Assembly (NCBI GenBank): GCA_000310025.1
Contig: FN649728.1
Span: 248,001-312,000 of the forward strand
Length of the DNA stretch: 64,000 nt
From: Ectocarpus siliculosus
Taxonomy: Eukaryota > Sar > Phaeophyceae > Ectocarpales > Ectocarpaceae
Direction of reading: 5' to 3'
Every line of letters begins with the position of its first letter. Positions within the stretch are counted from its first letter, which is position 1. The translations under genes were made by a program, and so were the position numbers. This document shows, in pieces, positions 35,801 through 55,100 of the stretch. The notes under the pieces are model-generated. The model was not told the DNA's origin and ran no database searches. It saw only the letters and a program-made list of their open reading frames with translations.

Positions 35801-36695
35801 AACCTGTGTTGTGCAACCAGCAGTCATCGCCACTCGATGCTCTCAGGACGGTAACTATTGCCTACAGTACCCTCGTCGACATGGCATGACACGGCACCAT
35901 TGTTTCTCTTCCTTCGTGCTGTGGCACAGAGATACTTTATACTGGAGAAAGACACAGCTGTTTATTTGCTGCTTTTGCGTTTGTGTTGTCGCGGTTCTCA
36001 CCGGAACGCAGCAGCAGCCATACACTTTCCACGTAGTCCTTGTTGCGGCAAAAAACGTAGAGCTAGGCCCAGCTGCTTGCTACCCTGCACTTGCCCCCCT
36101 GCCCCGCAAGCTGTTGCTACCTGCGGTTTTGTTCCCGCACACATCACACATATGGTCGTGTGATACCACATCTGGAATATTCCACCCGCGGGACAAAATC
36201 AGCACCGTATTTCGTAGCTACTCTAGACGTGTTTTTGTAACTTTTGTCAAGCCCACTCAAACCGGGGTATCAACAAGCCGGTAGTGTATGCGTCGGCATG
36301 CGACAGGGAAAAGGCAATCTGCACTGTAGAGTGCAACAACAGTTTCGTATCATCCACCAAACTACTTTAATAGAGTCGTCGCTCGTACTATCGACCTACC
36401 GTGCGCTGTGTGCCGAGGCTAATGCAATGCCACCGGAACGCCTCGTGGACGAAAAAAAAACATCCAAAGTCGACGTCCTAACACAAAAAACTTAACAACA
36501 CAACAGTACGAACTGAGAACATTGCGCAGGATGGGTTGTGTTACCGGCAAAAACACTGAATGGGGTTGAAAAAACGAAACATGTACGTAGTATCACTATT
36601 CTAAGGACGTGCGATCGGCACTCGGCACTCCTGGTGTCTATGAATGACTCTATAGGCATAGTACTTGCGAGGCTTGTGGGCTAAGAGCGGTTGGG
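32897..36695. other. Convergent spacer, no supported gene
   Basis: It lies between the ends of the desaturase (plus) and the epimerase (minus). One plus-strand stretch at about 34,310-34,500 reads like a helical protein (LTRIAAQTLLDLVEHGTIHV), but it lacks a start, splice partners and homology. A 245-codon stop-free run at 35547-36284 has no ATG-supported or family-like content. The rest looks like 3' untranslated and intergenic sequence. Confidence 0.4.
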
Positions 36696-44392
<7,697 letters not shown>

Positions 44393-44828
44393 GGTGAAAC
44401 GGAACAGTTTTTTGGGCCCTTTTCCCACCGCCACCCCGGTTCCCTAGCTTTGGTGGTCTCTGCAGCTGTCGACACAAACAAGCGACACACCCGTCACTCA
44501 CTTCAGAGGGGGCCGACAGCTTCAATAGCTGTCGACAACTGTCAACGGGGTACCCCACCAAAATGGGTGAATACAGCGGGGAGAGGGGGGGGGGGTAAGA
44601 GGCGGTCCAATTAATTTTTCTCTTGTTGTGGTGCGTCATCCCGGTGTGCTCTCGTTGCGTCTCTCATTGCGTCGCGTCGATGGAGAGGCGAGGTGTTAAA
44701 TTTTTGCACACTCTACTGATCCCAGCACTCGAGGCATCCTGCTGTTGACGGATCGATCAATATACTACAGAGAACGCCTTCCATCAACAGGCAGAAAAAG
44801 GCAACACGCGGCGGGGGGTGTAAACGAC
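44393..44828. promoter_or_regulatory. Compact divergent region between the epimerase and the plastid-type precursor gene
   Basis: Only 436 bases separate the two ATGs, so the promoters must overlap or be shared. It contains a near-palindrome around AGCTGTCGACAACTGTCAAC (about 44527-44550) and a G run at 44581-44596. No standard core element was identified. Confidence 0.4.
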
Positions 44829-44857
44829 ATGTCCTTGTCTACTTTGCAATCCCGACC

Positions 44858-44893
<36 letters not shown>

Positions 44894-45251
44894 CGTCCTC
44901 CGCACGAGCAGAAGAAGACCACTCAAGACCAGCTGCGGGCACCTCCTCTTGCTTGTCGGAGCGACCCTTTTGCCCACAGCCAACTACGCCTTCGTACCAC
45001 AAGCGTTGTTGCGTCACTTAGCAGGAGCAGGAACGGGATTGCGATCGGGTGCCCACAAGGCGTCCCACAGCAGCAGGACCAGCAGCCTATATCGCCGTAA
45101 CGAGCACCGAGCACCACCACCAGCGAAAGCAGCTGCGGCGAGGTCAAACAGGATGGTCCTAGGGGAAGCGTCTTCGGTGGAGTGCCGGCGAACCTTGCAG
45201 CGGGCGTGGCAGGCCTCGTCATCGGAAGCGAGGACCCACGAACAACTGGAG
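44829..45251 (+). CDS. Putative plastid-targeted protein, first exon (unrecognised)
   Basis: The ATG at 44829 opens a 141-codon exon ending at a GTAAAG donor. It begins with a short leader, an 11-Gln run (44858-44892), a basic stretch (RTSRRRPLKTS), then a hydrophobic core LLLLVGATLLPTANYA followed by FVPQ. This is the Ala/Phe signal-peptide cleavage context typical of plastid precursors in algae with secondary red plastids. The next segment is rich in Ser, Arg and Ala, like a transit peptide. The mature part begins around MVLGEASSVECRRTL. Downstream exons are unclear: a stop-free exon at about 45381-45560 can be joined in phase (SPIVRLDVLAYHYISAAAAV), but reading through the donor is also open to 45380. 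The polyglutamine before the signal core is unusual. No family was recognised. Confidence 0.5.
44858..44892 (+). repeat. CAG trinucleotide run (polyglutamine)
   Basis: Eleven CAG/GCA units in frame, coding Gln within the leader of the putative plastid precursor. Confidence 0.95.
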
Positions 45252-45560
45252 GTAAAGCGCAAAAGAATTGAAAAAATGCTGAAAAAAGACTGCTGTAAAA
45301 TTTGGACGGCATTTGACGGCAAGAGACAGCTTCACGGCGCGTCGATTGATTTGAACGAATGGGTACCTGTGGGTGGCTAGGCGGGGGTTCCATCCCCAAG
45401 GGCGCGAGGGCGCTGCCTTCGCGGGTGGGGCGCCCGCAGAGCACCATCACCTATTGTACGCCTTGACGTGTTGGCGTACCACTACATATCCGCAGCAGCA
45501 GCAGTCGGGGCGAACTTGTCCCTTTCCCTCTCTATTTTGCATCGCTCGCGGTTGTCTTGA

Positions 45561-47766
45561 CGTGCGAAACCGCTCCGATCTCTCCTCAGACCTCCTTGCA
45601 TCCGCAGCAGCACTTTCCTCGCTGACGCGGATGCCTTCCGCGATCCCAGGATAATCATCGCAAACACAGTGCAGCATATTGCGAAGAATCAAGGGGAGCT
45701 AGAGAGTCGAGACAACGAAAAGAAAATCACGATAAATCACCCCCAACGCCCCAACCAAGCGTCGCAACAGGGAAAACATGCCGCACAACGGAGATCGACG
45801 AAGGAGAGCTCGATGGACACGGCCCAACGCTCTCACTCGACGCGCGAGGCCAAGCAATTTCAACGCACAACGTACACAAAGTTACCAACAAGACGAAGAG
45901 CATGATTCTATCCGCGTTCTAGGCCCGGGTGTCATCACCCCGGGGCTTGCAGCGGCCATCCCGTTCCCTTTCACTACCCCACAAAATACGTGCGCGTACG
46001 TACAGCAGTCGTAGCGGGCACAGATCAAGGCACAGCAGGTGATTCCTGGATGTTGCATTGGGCCAGAAACAAGGCGCTTTGCCGCCAAAGCCCCTACTAA
46101 CTATGCCGGAGAGACGCTCTCGCGCGCGCCTATTGTACCCTAGTGTACCCTCCCGCTCCGCGCCGAAGTAAACGGACACCAAGAAGCGAAAATCAACACC
46201 GCCAAAGGCTTCTTTTTCTCACAAACTGATGGCGGTTCGTCTGGTTGTTGGTTATTTGTCGCCTAACTATGCATAGAGGCGACGTTAGTCAAGAAGCAGT
46301 TTGAAGTCGCCGTTGGTGCACCTTCAATCCACATCTTCGGCCATCGGCCCTCCAACGGGGCGCAACAACGGTTCGTTGCTGGGCACCGCGAGAAATCGCT
46401 GGCTGGAAAATACAAAAAGAGGAGCGGTTTTACGCGCCCACAAGCAAAGGCTGGACCTCGCCAGGTTGCTTGTTCTGCAATTGCACTTGAGCTTCACTTG
46501 AGGTGGCGAAGTTGCTTTTCGGCCCGAACGTCAACAACTGCAGTTCGAACAAGTGCAGCAGCAGTGGCTTTCGAACATATGCCACATGTGCAATATTATC
46601 GAATACGTTGGCGTGTGTTTATGCACTGCTGAGGACCCCGAGCACCATCGGCCGGGTTGGCGGTGTGTTATTCGTAGTTCGTATGCTTGTAGTCACAAGA
46701 CGTCTTTGGTCAACACGAGTAGGAGAGACATATATTCCACACAAGGACCGGCTTCTCAATAGTTCTGCCGAGAAGCAGGTGCGTATGCACACGCATGTTG
46801 TCTCGTGATTGCCACCTCGCTGACGTAGGTGGAGTGCATAGTCACTTTCAATGCTCATCGTCCACCGCTAGCGCGTCCTATCCATAGCACTGTTCCAGCC
46901 ACGCGCATGGGTACGTCCTGTCCTGTATTTGTTTCGTACCTTGGTTTTTGGATGTCGGCTGCGTGTGTGTTTCCGTCTTGTCTTGATTGAGTGTCTACCG
47001 ATCTGCAAGCTTTGGTATTCGTTTGGCGCACCAGCCGCTGGAGGAAAGATAAATGATCCCCAAGCTCTTTTTTATTTCTCCCTCACTTCCTGCAGAGGGT
47101 GGAGCAGGCTCTTCCCACTCTCTTGTGCCTACTCAGACGACCTCGCGCGATGTGTATTGCAAGTTTTTTTAGATCCGAGAACACATGTTAATCACAGACG
47201 TGGACCAGTACGTACGAGGTTACGAACTGCATAACCGTAGCTTCCAATTTTTTTTTTCTTTTCCCCCAAGTCTATGTTGCATAGAAATGTAGAACCATAA
47301 TACATGAAGCGAAGCAAGCACGGATTAGAGGTGTCGGAGAAGCTTTTCGTTTGAAAACGGCAACTTGAATAAAAACACTTGCCGATTTTGGCAGCAGCTT
47401 AAAAAAAAACACTTGACAATGTTAGTAAGACTCTGAACATGCCGCTGCGGTGCTCATGAGAGAAACATGTTGGTTGTTACTCTGGACGCGCCCAACAGCG
47501 GCAACGGCCTTGGCACAGCACACTTGGCGTACAAGCTACCCTTGCCGTTGCTTCTAATTTTGTTGGTCTAGCGCCTGTTCAACACGAACTATTGCTCCTG
47601 CTATTTTCTTGTGCTTGCACACTCGTCCATCTCATGAAATTCCGTCGCACCGGTGCCCCCCTCTGTGGTTGGACACCAGCAGGAGCAGCAGCAGTGCCGG
47701 GTAGCAGCACCCGCAGAAGAATACGCACGCTCAGCAGGGGAGTCGAAGGATGCGGTGGCCCGGGGC
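45561..47766. other. Spacer, no supported gene
   Basis: Open runs at 45540-45660 (plus) and 46301-46501 (plus) are mildly protein-like but unlinked. They could be later exons of the upstream precursor gene. The last few hundred bases presumably include the promoter and leader of the EEP gene. Confidence 0.35.
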
Positions 47767-49547
47767 ATGGAGTTCCGATTGACCACGTTCAACCTACTCG
47801 CGCCATGCTACAAGCGTATGCACTCGGAGGTTTCAACGCCCGTCGGCGGAGTCGGTACCGGGCTGCTGGCGAACCGTGCGAAGGGGCAACGCACCGCGCG
47901 CGAGAGCGAGTTCGATGGTGTCTGGAGGGAGCGTGCGCTCGAGACGGTGAGATAGGTGGCCGCGAGGTGTTTTTGCCCTTGTCGTATTCCTGGTTAGGGA
48001 CATGTTTGTGTGTTTTTGGTCGGAGGCCGAACACGCACCAATCGGAACCGGGTGCCTGTTTCTTTTTGCCGCAAGCGACCGCTGCTGTCTCGCTGCATAC
48101 GTACGTGCCGAGGTGCTTTTCATGACTTTGGCGGACACTGGCGCGTTCACGCCTAAGCTTGTAACAACAACAAGTGTCTTTGTCCCCGTTACCTTAACCC
48201 GTTATGCGGCAACCACAACTTGCGTGTGTCCCTCAATCGGCCGATGTTGCATCACGCGCCTCGCTAGACGTCTTTCCCCGTCTACTACTGTACATGTATT
48301 CGACCCAAAAGCGAGCCTCCAAACAAACGAGAACCCGCGCACACCGTACCCCCCCCCTGCACCCCCGCCGGCGTTCAGGTGGACTTCATCTGTCGACACA
48401 TGTCTTCGTCCGACATCATTTGCCTGCAAGAGTTCTGGCTGGACCCCGCCTACCACGCCATCTTCCAGTCGGCGCTCGAGAAGGACTACGAGTTCTACAC
48501 CGTCAAGCGCACGGGCCTCAAGTCCGACGGGGTGGCGGTGCTACTGAGGCGCGGCAAGTTCGACGTCCTCTCCCAGCTAGGCCTGTCGCTGTCTTCCATC
48601 GGCAACAGGGTGGCCCTGATAATGCACCTCCGGGAGTCGGGCGCGGGGGGCGGCGAGGTCGGGGAGGACATGATCCTAGTCAACACACACCTGGCGTTCC
48701 CCCACAACGCGCTCGATCGCGTCAACCAGATGTCTCAGATCCGAGCGGTCACGGACACGGTCGAAGGAGTGATGGTGGAGGCCGGGCTGCCGACCATGAC
48801 GCCCCGGGTGGTTGTCGGGGACCTTAACGTGGAGGAGACGGACCCGGTCTGTGGGCACCTTGGCCGGAACGGCTTCAGGAGCGCGTTTACGTCGTTGCAT
48901 CGGGAGCGGCGGGTCATCACGCACCGCAACCACCGAGGGGAGGAGGTGAGGTTTCGCCAAGGATAGGGGTCCACGCCATGACACTTGCTTGCGGCGCCGG
49001 AATGGATGGCACGTGTTGTCAACACCCTCCCTGTCGACTGATTTATAGCTGTGTTCTTGCCCACGCCCACTGCACGCACGCTTAGTGACCGCAGCGGAGA
49101 AGGAAATGCCGTAGATGGGACGTCGGGTCGAGTGGGAAATTGTTTTATAGTGGGATGTCTCAAACGCACACAACGGGGCGAGCGCAGAGTCTGCTCAACC
49201 GAAGGACAGCCCTCTCATGTTTTGCTCAGTTTCTCGAGGCATCTTTGTAACCCCCGATCCTCGTCTTTGTACCCCACACTTCCCCTCTTGTCGCCATTTT
49301 TAAAAAGGTTATGTGCGACCACGTGTTTGTCAAGGCGCCGGGCTTTGCCGGGAGGCGAAGAGGAGACTCCGTCGCACCGGCGACGGCACCCGAGATTCCT
49401 GGTCTCGTCCCCAGGCTTTGCGAAAACGTGTCCGTCGAGGAGGCGTTGGTCTTGCCGGGGGGAATAGACGCGGCGGAATGGTGCCCGAATTTCTCGTTGT
49501 CAGACCACAGGCCACTGACGGTGCGCCTCAAGTTTCCCCCGCAATGA
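47767..49547 (+). CDS. Endonuclease/exonuclease/phosphatase (EEP) domain protein, CCR4/plant-type
   Basis: A metal-dependent phosphodiesterase fold shared by CCR4 deadenylases, nocturnin and DNase I-like enzymes. Three exons: 47767-47946, 48379-48945 and 49308-49547, all phase 0; about 328 residues. Catalytic motifs are complete: TTFNLLAP (Asn9), CLQEFW (Glu78), VNTHLAFPH (Asn162, His164), GDLNVEETDP (Asp208, Asn210) and SDHRPL (His316). The segment ITHRNHRGEE preceding VMCDHVF resembles land-plant EEP proteins related to Arabidopsis At1g02270, which act on unknown nucleic acid substrates. The EF hand present in that plant group is not seen here. The insertion in exon 3 (GRRRGD to about CENVSVEE) lengthens the loop before the last motif. 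The start was chosen at the first in-frame ATG next to the fold; the open frame continues upstream without an ATG, so an upstream exon is possible. Confidence 0.88.
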
Positions 49548-50790
49548 GAGATCTATTATAGAAGGCTTTGCGGCGTCTAGGGGTCTTGTGTAGTTTCGGA
49601 CATTGACGAGTGCTGTTTTCGTTTTGCTTCTTCTCGGTGGTTGTGCGTGGTCTTAGCTCGCGTGACCTTTTCTTTACTGCTTTGTGGTGTGTGGCATGAT
49701 TGTGTGCAGTGGTTGTTGGTCAGGACATTTCCGTCCTTGTGTATTTGAATTGAACCGAGTGTGTACTTTACGTTGCCGCTCCAAAGGTGGGGTGCCTTTG
49801 GGTTGCGGTCAAGTGTACAGACTAAATGAGTGGAAGACAGACCACGCAGTGTATCGTATGCATATATAGTTCGGGGGTTGGGTACGAGAAGTGGGTGGGC
49901 GTGGTGCGTGCGTGGCTCCTGGCTGGAGCCTTCGGTCGGTTTACGACAACGCTCGATTTATCGTCCTTCTTCCCTCTTTAGTCGTTGAAATTGCGACGTT
50001 TGTGGTTTAGTGCCAAACGCGAAATGCACTGATAAATTCTTTTCTTCCGACGTTCCCATGTTGATTGGCGAGACTTAGGAATTCCATCGCCTGCGTAGTG
50101 TGTGGGGATGTTGACTTCATTCGGTGTTTTGGGTTATGTGTATGGCGGGACATGTTCTGATGTGTTGGACATGGCACTTGGGGGTGTCGGTTGAGGCATG
50201 ATCAGACGTGTAAGCACCCCATCACAGAAAAGCGATGTTATTGGACGAAAAGTAAAGCAGCACCTCTGGCCGACCGCTTTATCACATTCACTTTATGCAT
50301 CCATGCATGCGTTCTTGTTGTCGATTCTATTGGTGCGTTGTATACGTTGATAGGGTTGTGAGGTATCCAGGTGAAGCACAACTGCAAACTCCCCCTTGGA
50401 GCGGCTACTGCTGTGACGTAGAAGTAGCTTTGAGTTTCCCCGCAGGAATTGTAGACGGTTTCATTGTCTGCGTTGTCCAGGTATTGGTTCTTGTCTGTGG
50501 CTTTGGACGACGGGTGGCACTGAAGCTGTACGGGGTAATGAGTCTCCCCCTTGAGACGACGTTTTTTCGATCGAGGGATGCAAGTACATGCTTCTTTTGG
50601 CGAACAAGTATTTCTTCGTGTCATTCCTTGCAAGCGATTCGTTTTTTTTTTTTTTTTGTGCTTTTCGTGTTTCGTAGAATTTCTAAACGAAAACACAGCA
50701 CATTAATTAATCTCTGTCTTGCACGGACAAGTGTCCAAGATTGTTGTTTGCTTTCTCCATCCCATTTATTCTGGACTTCGATCCTTTCAC
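49548..50790. other. Spacer with a possible further minus-strand exon
   Basis: Contains the EEP 3' region. On the minus strand, 50540-50330 is stop-free and protein-like (SSKATDKNQYLDNADNE, FTWIPHNPINVYNAP), and could belong to the plastid-type precursor gene upstream, but no acceptor was established. A poly-T run lies at 50643-50659. Confidence 0.3.
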
Positions 50791-51433
50791 CTTGCGGTAG
50801 TCTGCAATTTCTGGACGCATACCAGGGGGGTCATACCAAGTTGGACAAGAGTTTTTCTCCTTCCTTCTGCGGTGCTTGCCTTGATTTCCATCTCGAAAAC
50901 TAATTCGTTTCGGGTCCATTATTAGATGCAATTTGTAACTCGACGATGACATTTCCGTGCGGGGACTACTCCACTCGTCTCTTCTCCGTTCCTCCACTGG
51001 TTGATGTGCACGGCAATGGCGAGAACAGCACTAATGATAATAATAGTAGTCTATCTTCAAAGGAAATACTGCTCACCTGATCCTTCCTATGCATATGCAT
51101 ACGATCCACCATGGTACAAAATTGCAGTGACGTTTTGAACCGTGTTTTTCAAGCAAACCCTCACGCAGCAGTGAAGAAGGTGGTCCACTCAATATAATAC
51201 GGTCAACGATGAGTGAGCGCGGCATCGTCATCCCCTCCCACCCTACCTAAATCGATCGGATGTTGTTGTTGCACATACCCGTTGGATGTTCTTCTTGATC
51301 GATGCTGCTTTGATCGGACGGGACGAAGGGACGAAAACGCGGCTCCCAGCAAGAGGACGTGAGATAACAAAAAAATGATGAGAAACGACGCCATGCGGGA
51401 AAAAATCGTTATTTTGGACCTCATCCCGCCCAT
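50791..51433 (-). CDS. Putative plastid-targeted protein (unrecognised), 5' exons
   Basis: Exon 1 starts at an ATG at 51433 or, more likely, at 51394 and ends at 51279 before GTATGT. It encodes a textbook signal core FLIIFLLSHVLLLGAAFSS with Phe after the predicted cleavage, then a basic Ser/Arg-rich stretch (VRSKQHRSRRTS). That is the bipartite presequence expected of a secondary plastid. A phase-compatible exon 2 at 50899-50791 reads FRDGNQGKHRRRKEKNS and then CPTWYDPPGMRPEIADY. Its acceptor has a poor pyrimidine tract, so it is less secure than exon 1. No further exon or family is recognised. The gene lies head to tail with nothing obvious: the EEP gene converges on it and petC diverges from it, about 700 bases away. 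Confidence 0.45.
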
Positions 51434-51501
51434 TGTATTCCCTGCCGGTGTTTATTTATGCTGAAGGTGCGCGGACGTGCTCGTACCCCACGTATCTGCA
51501 A

Positions 51502-51613
51502 CTTCCAAAGAACAGTCATATTTACATGGCGCGTGAGCCAAACTGGTGTGCTACGTGCTTCCAAAGAACAGTCATATTTACATGGCGCGTGAGCCAAACT
51601 GGTGTGCTACGTG
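51502..51613 (+). repeat. Perfect 56-bp tandem duplication
   Basis: 51502-51557 and 51558-51613 are identical (starting CTTCCAAAGAACAG, ending GTGCTACGTG). They lie between the plastid-type precursor gene and petC. Confidence 0.97.
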
Positions 51614-52128
51614 TCCACGGGAAGTAGGTCTCTCTCCACAGGTAGCTACTATAATATATATTACGTTGTTGTGGTTCCACCCGAGATCATGATGCCGTCA
51701 CCAAGCAAGATATGCAAACGTGTGCATGCATGCATACCGAGATCCTCCAACATGTACAACAGGTGGAGATCCTGTCATAGAACAGCTGCCGCACCATCCA
51801 CACATACATCCGTATTGCTTAAATTCTGCTTGTACCACATGCACTTGACGGCTAACGCTTCCACACGAAACGATGAAATCGGCACAAAGGCTCGGCGGTC
51901 GTCGTTGATTCCTCTTCAAATTTATATTCCGACCGTTACACGAATCCCGCCGTGGAAACCCAGGTGTCTGGAATTACCGGTACTGGTATTCTGGTTTTGA
52001 TTTGAGCCAATCATGAATCAAGGCCTGCCGCCGCTTGATGTAAAAAAAAAAACAGAGAGAGATTGAGCGAACGAGGAGCGGGAGGGTAGTCATCGTTATC
52101 GACATAGCCGAGACACCTACGCTTTACC

Positions 52129-55100
52129 ATGATCAAGGCCGTAGCACTCGCAGCCCTCGCGGCTCTCTTCGGCGCCGATGCATTCGTTTCGCCGGTGGCC
52201 ACTAGCTTTTCCGGCAGCGCCGTTGCTCAGAGGGTGAGTCCGGATTTCGCCATGTGATGTATGTCAGCACAGCAGTTGTCATGTTGAAAAGTGAGGTGCT
52301 GACGAGGTTGTGTGTTTTTGGCAGTTTGCAGCGGTGGCGTGGCCAGTTCATGCGGCCGTAGCTGCCCGGATGCCACCGATCGCGCCTTGTTTTCCCCTGT
52401 GGTTGAAGTGTTTATTGGCAGAGGAGGCCCTTTCGTGTGTACCGGGGTGTTTCGTGGGGTTTGCGTGGAGATTTGGGCATGAGGGTCACCACGACCTCTG
52501 CCTCGTCTCTTCATTCTGTCGCCAATGCCCTCACACATGCGCCGTGTGGTCTGGCTGGGGTGCTACACCAGTACTAGCATATGAACAACACACACGCGCT
52601 CGACAGAGAGACCCTCCGGAAGGTGGAAGACCTACCTACACAGCAGCGAACATCCCATCTCCCTTGTGCCTAGGCCTCCTGTTTCCCAATCGCGGTACCT
52701 GTGCAAGGCTTTTGGTCAGTAGGTGAACCTCGGAAGGCCGGAGACGGGTTCGACCAAAGCACACAGATCGATTGATTGACAGGAATTGAAGCCAGACACA
52801 AACCGGCCACCACAGGGCAGCAACACCCGATGCCTACGCAGCTGTGTCTCTTGCGACATCATTTATGGTGCATGTGGTTTGGAACACAGCAGTACGGTTC
52901 CTTTGGTGTTTTTTTTGGAGACGTTGTGTTGGCCTTGAAGCGGGAGCTGGGTTCTAAGTTTCGTCCCCCGACCACCCCCGTGTTTTTTGCTTCAAATCTG
53001 GCTCACGTCAGTCCCTCTGCTAAATGCTAATTTATGCTGTCGTGACTTGGACAATAACGAACACTTGGGTGGGAAATCGGGATTGAACCTTCGCGAAAAC
53101 TGAAGCGAATCGTGTGTGGGACCGTTTGCCGGCGATTCCAGGGCTAGGTTACTATAATAGGTTCGCCCACTCAAGTGAATAAAGGAAGATCAATACTTCA
53201 AAAGGTAATACAGACCCTTCATCGTGCTTTTATGATAGGACAGTACTGCTGTTGATCCAATGCTCATGATTATCATAATTTTACCACTACAACGACCCGC
53301 AGATGGGTCGTATAATTCGAAGACATGCAGAAATATTTGAGTATTTGTGGTCTGGCGCCTTTCGAAGTCGTTCATGATCCTACAGGAGGACGAGAGGCGC
53401 TCTTTTACTCCACCCGCGTCTCTTTGCCCGTAAATCGCGCCCGGGTGTCTACCAAACATATGCAGCATTCAGAGATGCTGGTGTAGTGTACTTGGTGCCA
53501 ATCTCGCCCTCCCGAGGCGCGTATTACTAATTGAACATACCAAGGTATCGAATATGACAGCAGTCGGGCTCTCTTCTATATACTACACGGCTTTATGTTG
53601 TGCTCGGCCCTATTATAGCATCTTTGGAGCTGCGGGTTGCCATGAGGAAGTTCCTACTCCCGAGTATTGACTGTTGACCATGATTTGGGGAAGGACTACC
53701 CGTGGACTGCAGTATGTACAGCAGTACACCCTTCAGGGCGGTCTCCTTTGAATTTAGACCTTTCGCTGTTGTGAACACATTTACTAGCAGGTCGCTTGCT
53801 GATTTTTGGCAGATAGTTGAGGTTTATTTTTGGTCCAGTGCAAGCCCTCGATTCGCCCACCTCCTCTACTACAAGCAGCACCGAAACCCCTGCTTTACAG
53901 TCTGTTGCTGTTGGACGCGATTGCGTGAACCATCAAATCCCTCGGTTCCTTGATTGTCCAGGACTAATGTCTTGATCGCCCCGCCCCGCCCTTTCTCCCC
54001 TATGAAACGTCCCCGAAGCCCACCGCCTCCAGAGCTACGTCGAAGGCCATGAAGATGTCCTCGAACGAGGAAGTGTTCGTACCCGACATGGACCGCCGCA
54101 CTGCCATGAACCTCATCCTCGCGGGGTCCATCGGCGTCAATGTTCTCGGGCTGGCAGTGCCGTACATCGCCTTCTTCGTGCCCCCCGGCGGCGGCGGCAG
54201 CGGGGGCGGTGTGACCGCGAAGGACGCCATCGGGAACGAGGTTACCGTAGAGAGCTGGCTGGCGACCCACGGCGTGGGGTCCCGGGAACTGGCCGAGGGA
54301 ATCAAGGTGTGTTAAAGGGGTTGTGCCTTGGACTTGCTGAGGCGATTGGAGAACCTGTCCGTGCATGTGGTTGTACTGCTCCGTCTCGGTGGTTGTTGGT
54401 CTCGCGCTGTGGGGCCGCAAGGCGATGATGGTCGCTTGGTAGGTTTGGAGAGAATTTTCCTCGGTTTTCGTTTCCCGGGGGCGGTGATCGCTCTCTCCGG
54501 CGAGAGCAGGATTATGAGCGAGTGTGTTGTGTCCGTTTCAGCGCAAAGTTTGCACAATTTTTGGTTTATCAGGACCAAGGTGCGGTAGCCTTCGAGATAG
54601 TGAGAAATGTGGCCGTGTGTCTGGCCATAGCGGCAACGCTGACGCGCGGAAAGTCAGGGATGGCGCATGACTTATGGTCCTGCACGTTTGTGGGGAAAGT
54701 CAACGCCACGCTGTGTCAAAGCCGGGGTGTACTCTACCTAACTGAACTGCTCCGTCCTATCATGACCCGGCTTACGTCTGGGAGGAAGCCTGCAAGGCAG
54801 GATTGGGGGGAGCAGCGGCGGCGGTAGTCTCGGCAGATATCAAATATGTTCACCATAGTGTCAAGTTCTCAACATCTCGTGTGTCTCTGATTTTGTCGGC
54901 GAAGGCTTCCGTGTTGTTGTATCCCCCTGGTAGCCCACACCGCAACTGGTATTGGACAGGCTTCTGTGTTGACTTGCTTGTGGACCCGGCGATAACCACC
55001 CCTGTAACTACTTCTTGCGCCTTCCGTGAGGGGGAGGTGACTGCGTGTTACTATGTGTATCATCGGTCGTCGACCGGCTTATCAATCGACCACCAACATT

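Noticed and set aside
35547-36284. A 245-codon stop-free frame on the plus strand
   Set aside because: No family-like composition, no good start context, no splice partners; consistent with chance in an untranslated region.
48204-48827. Long overlapping frame across EEP exon 2
   Set aside because: Shadow of the real frame, which carries all catalytic motifs.
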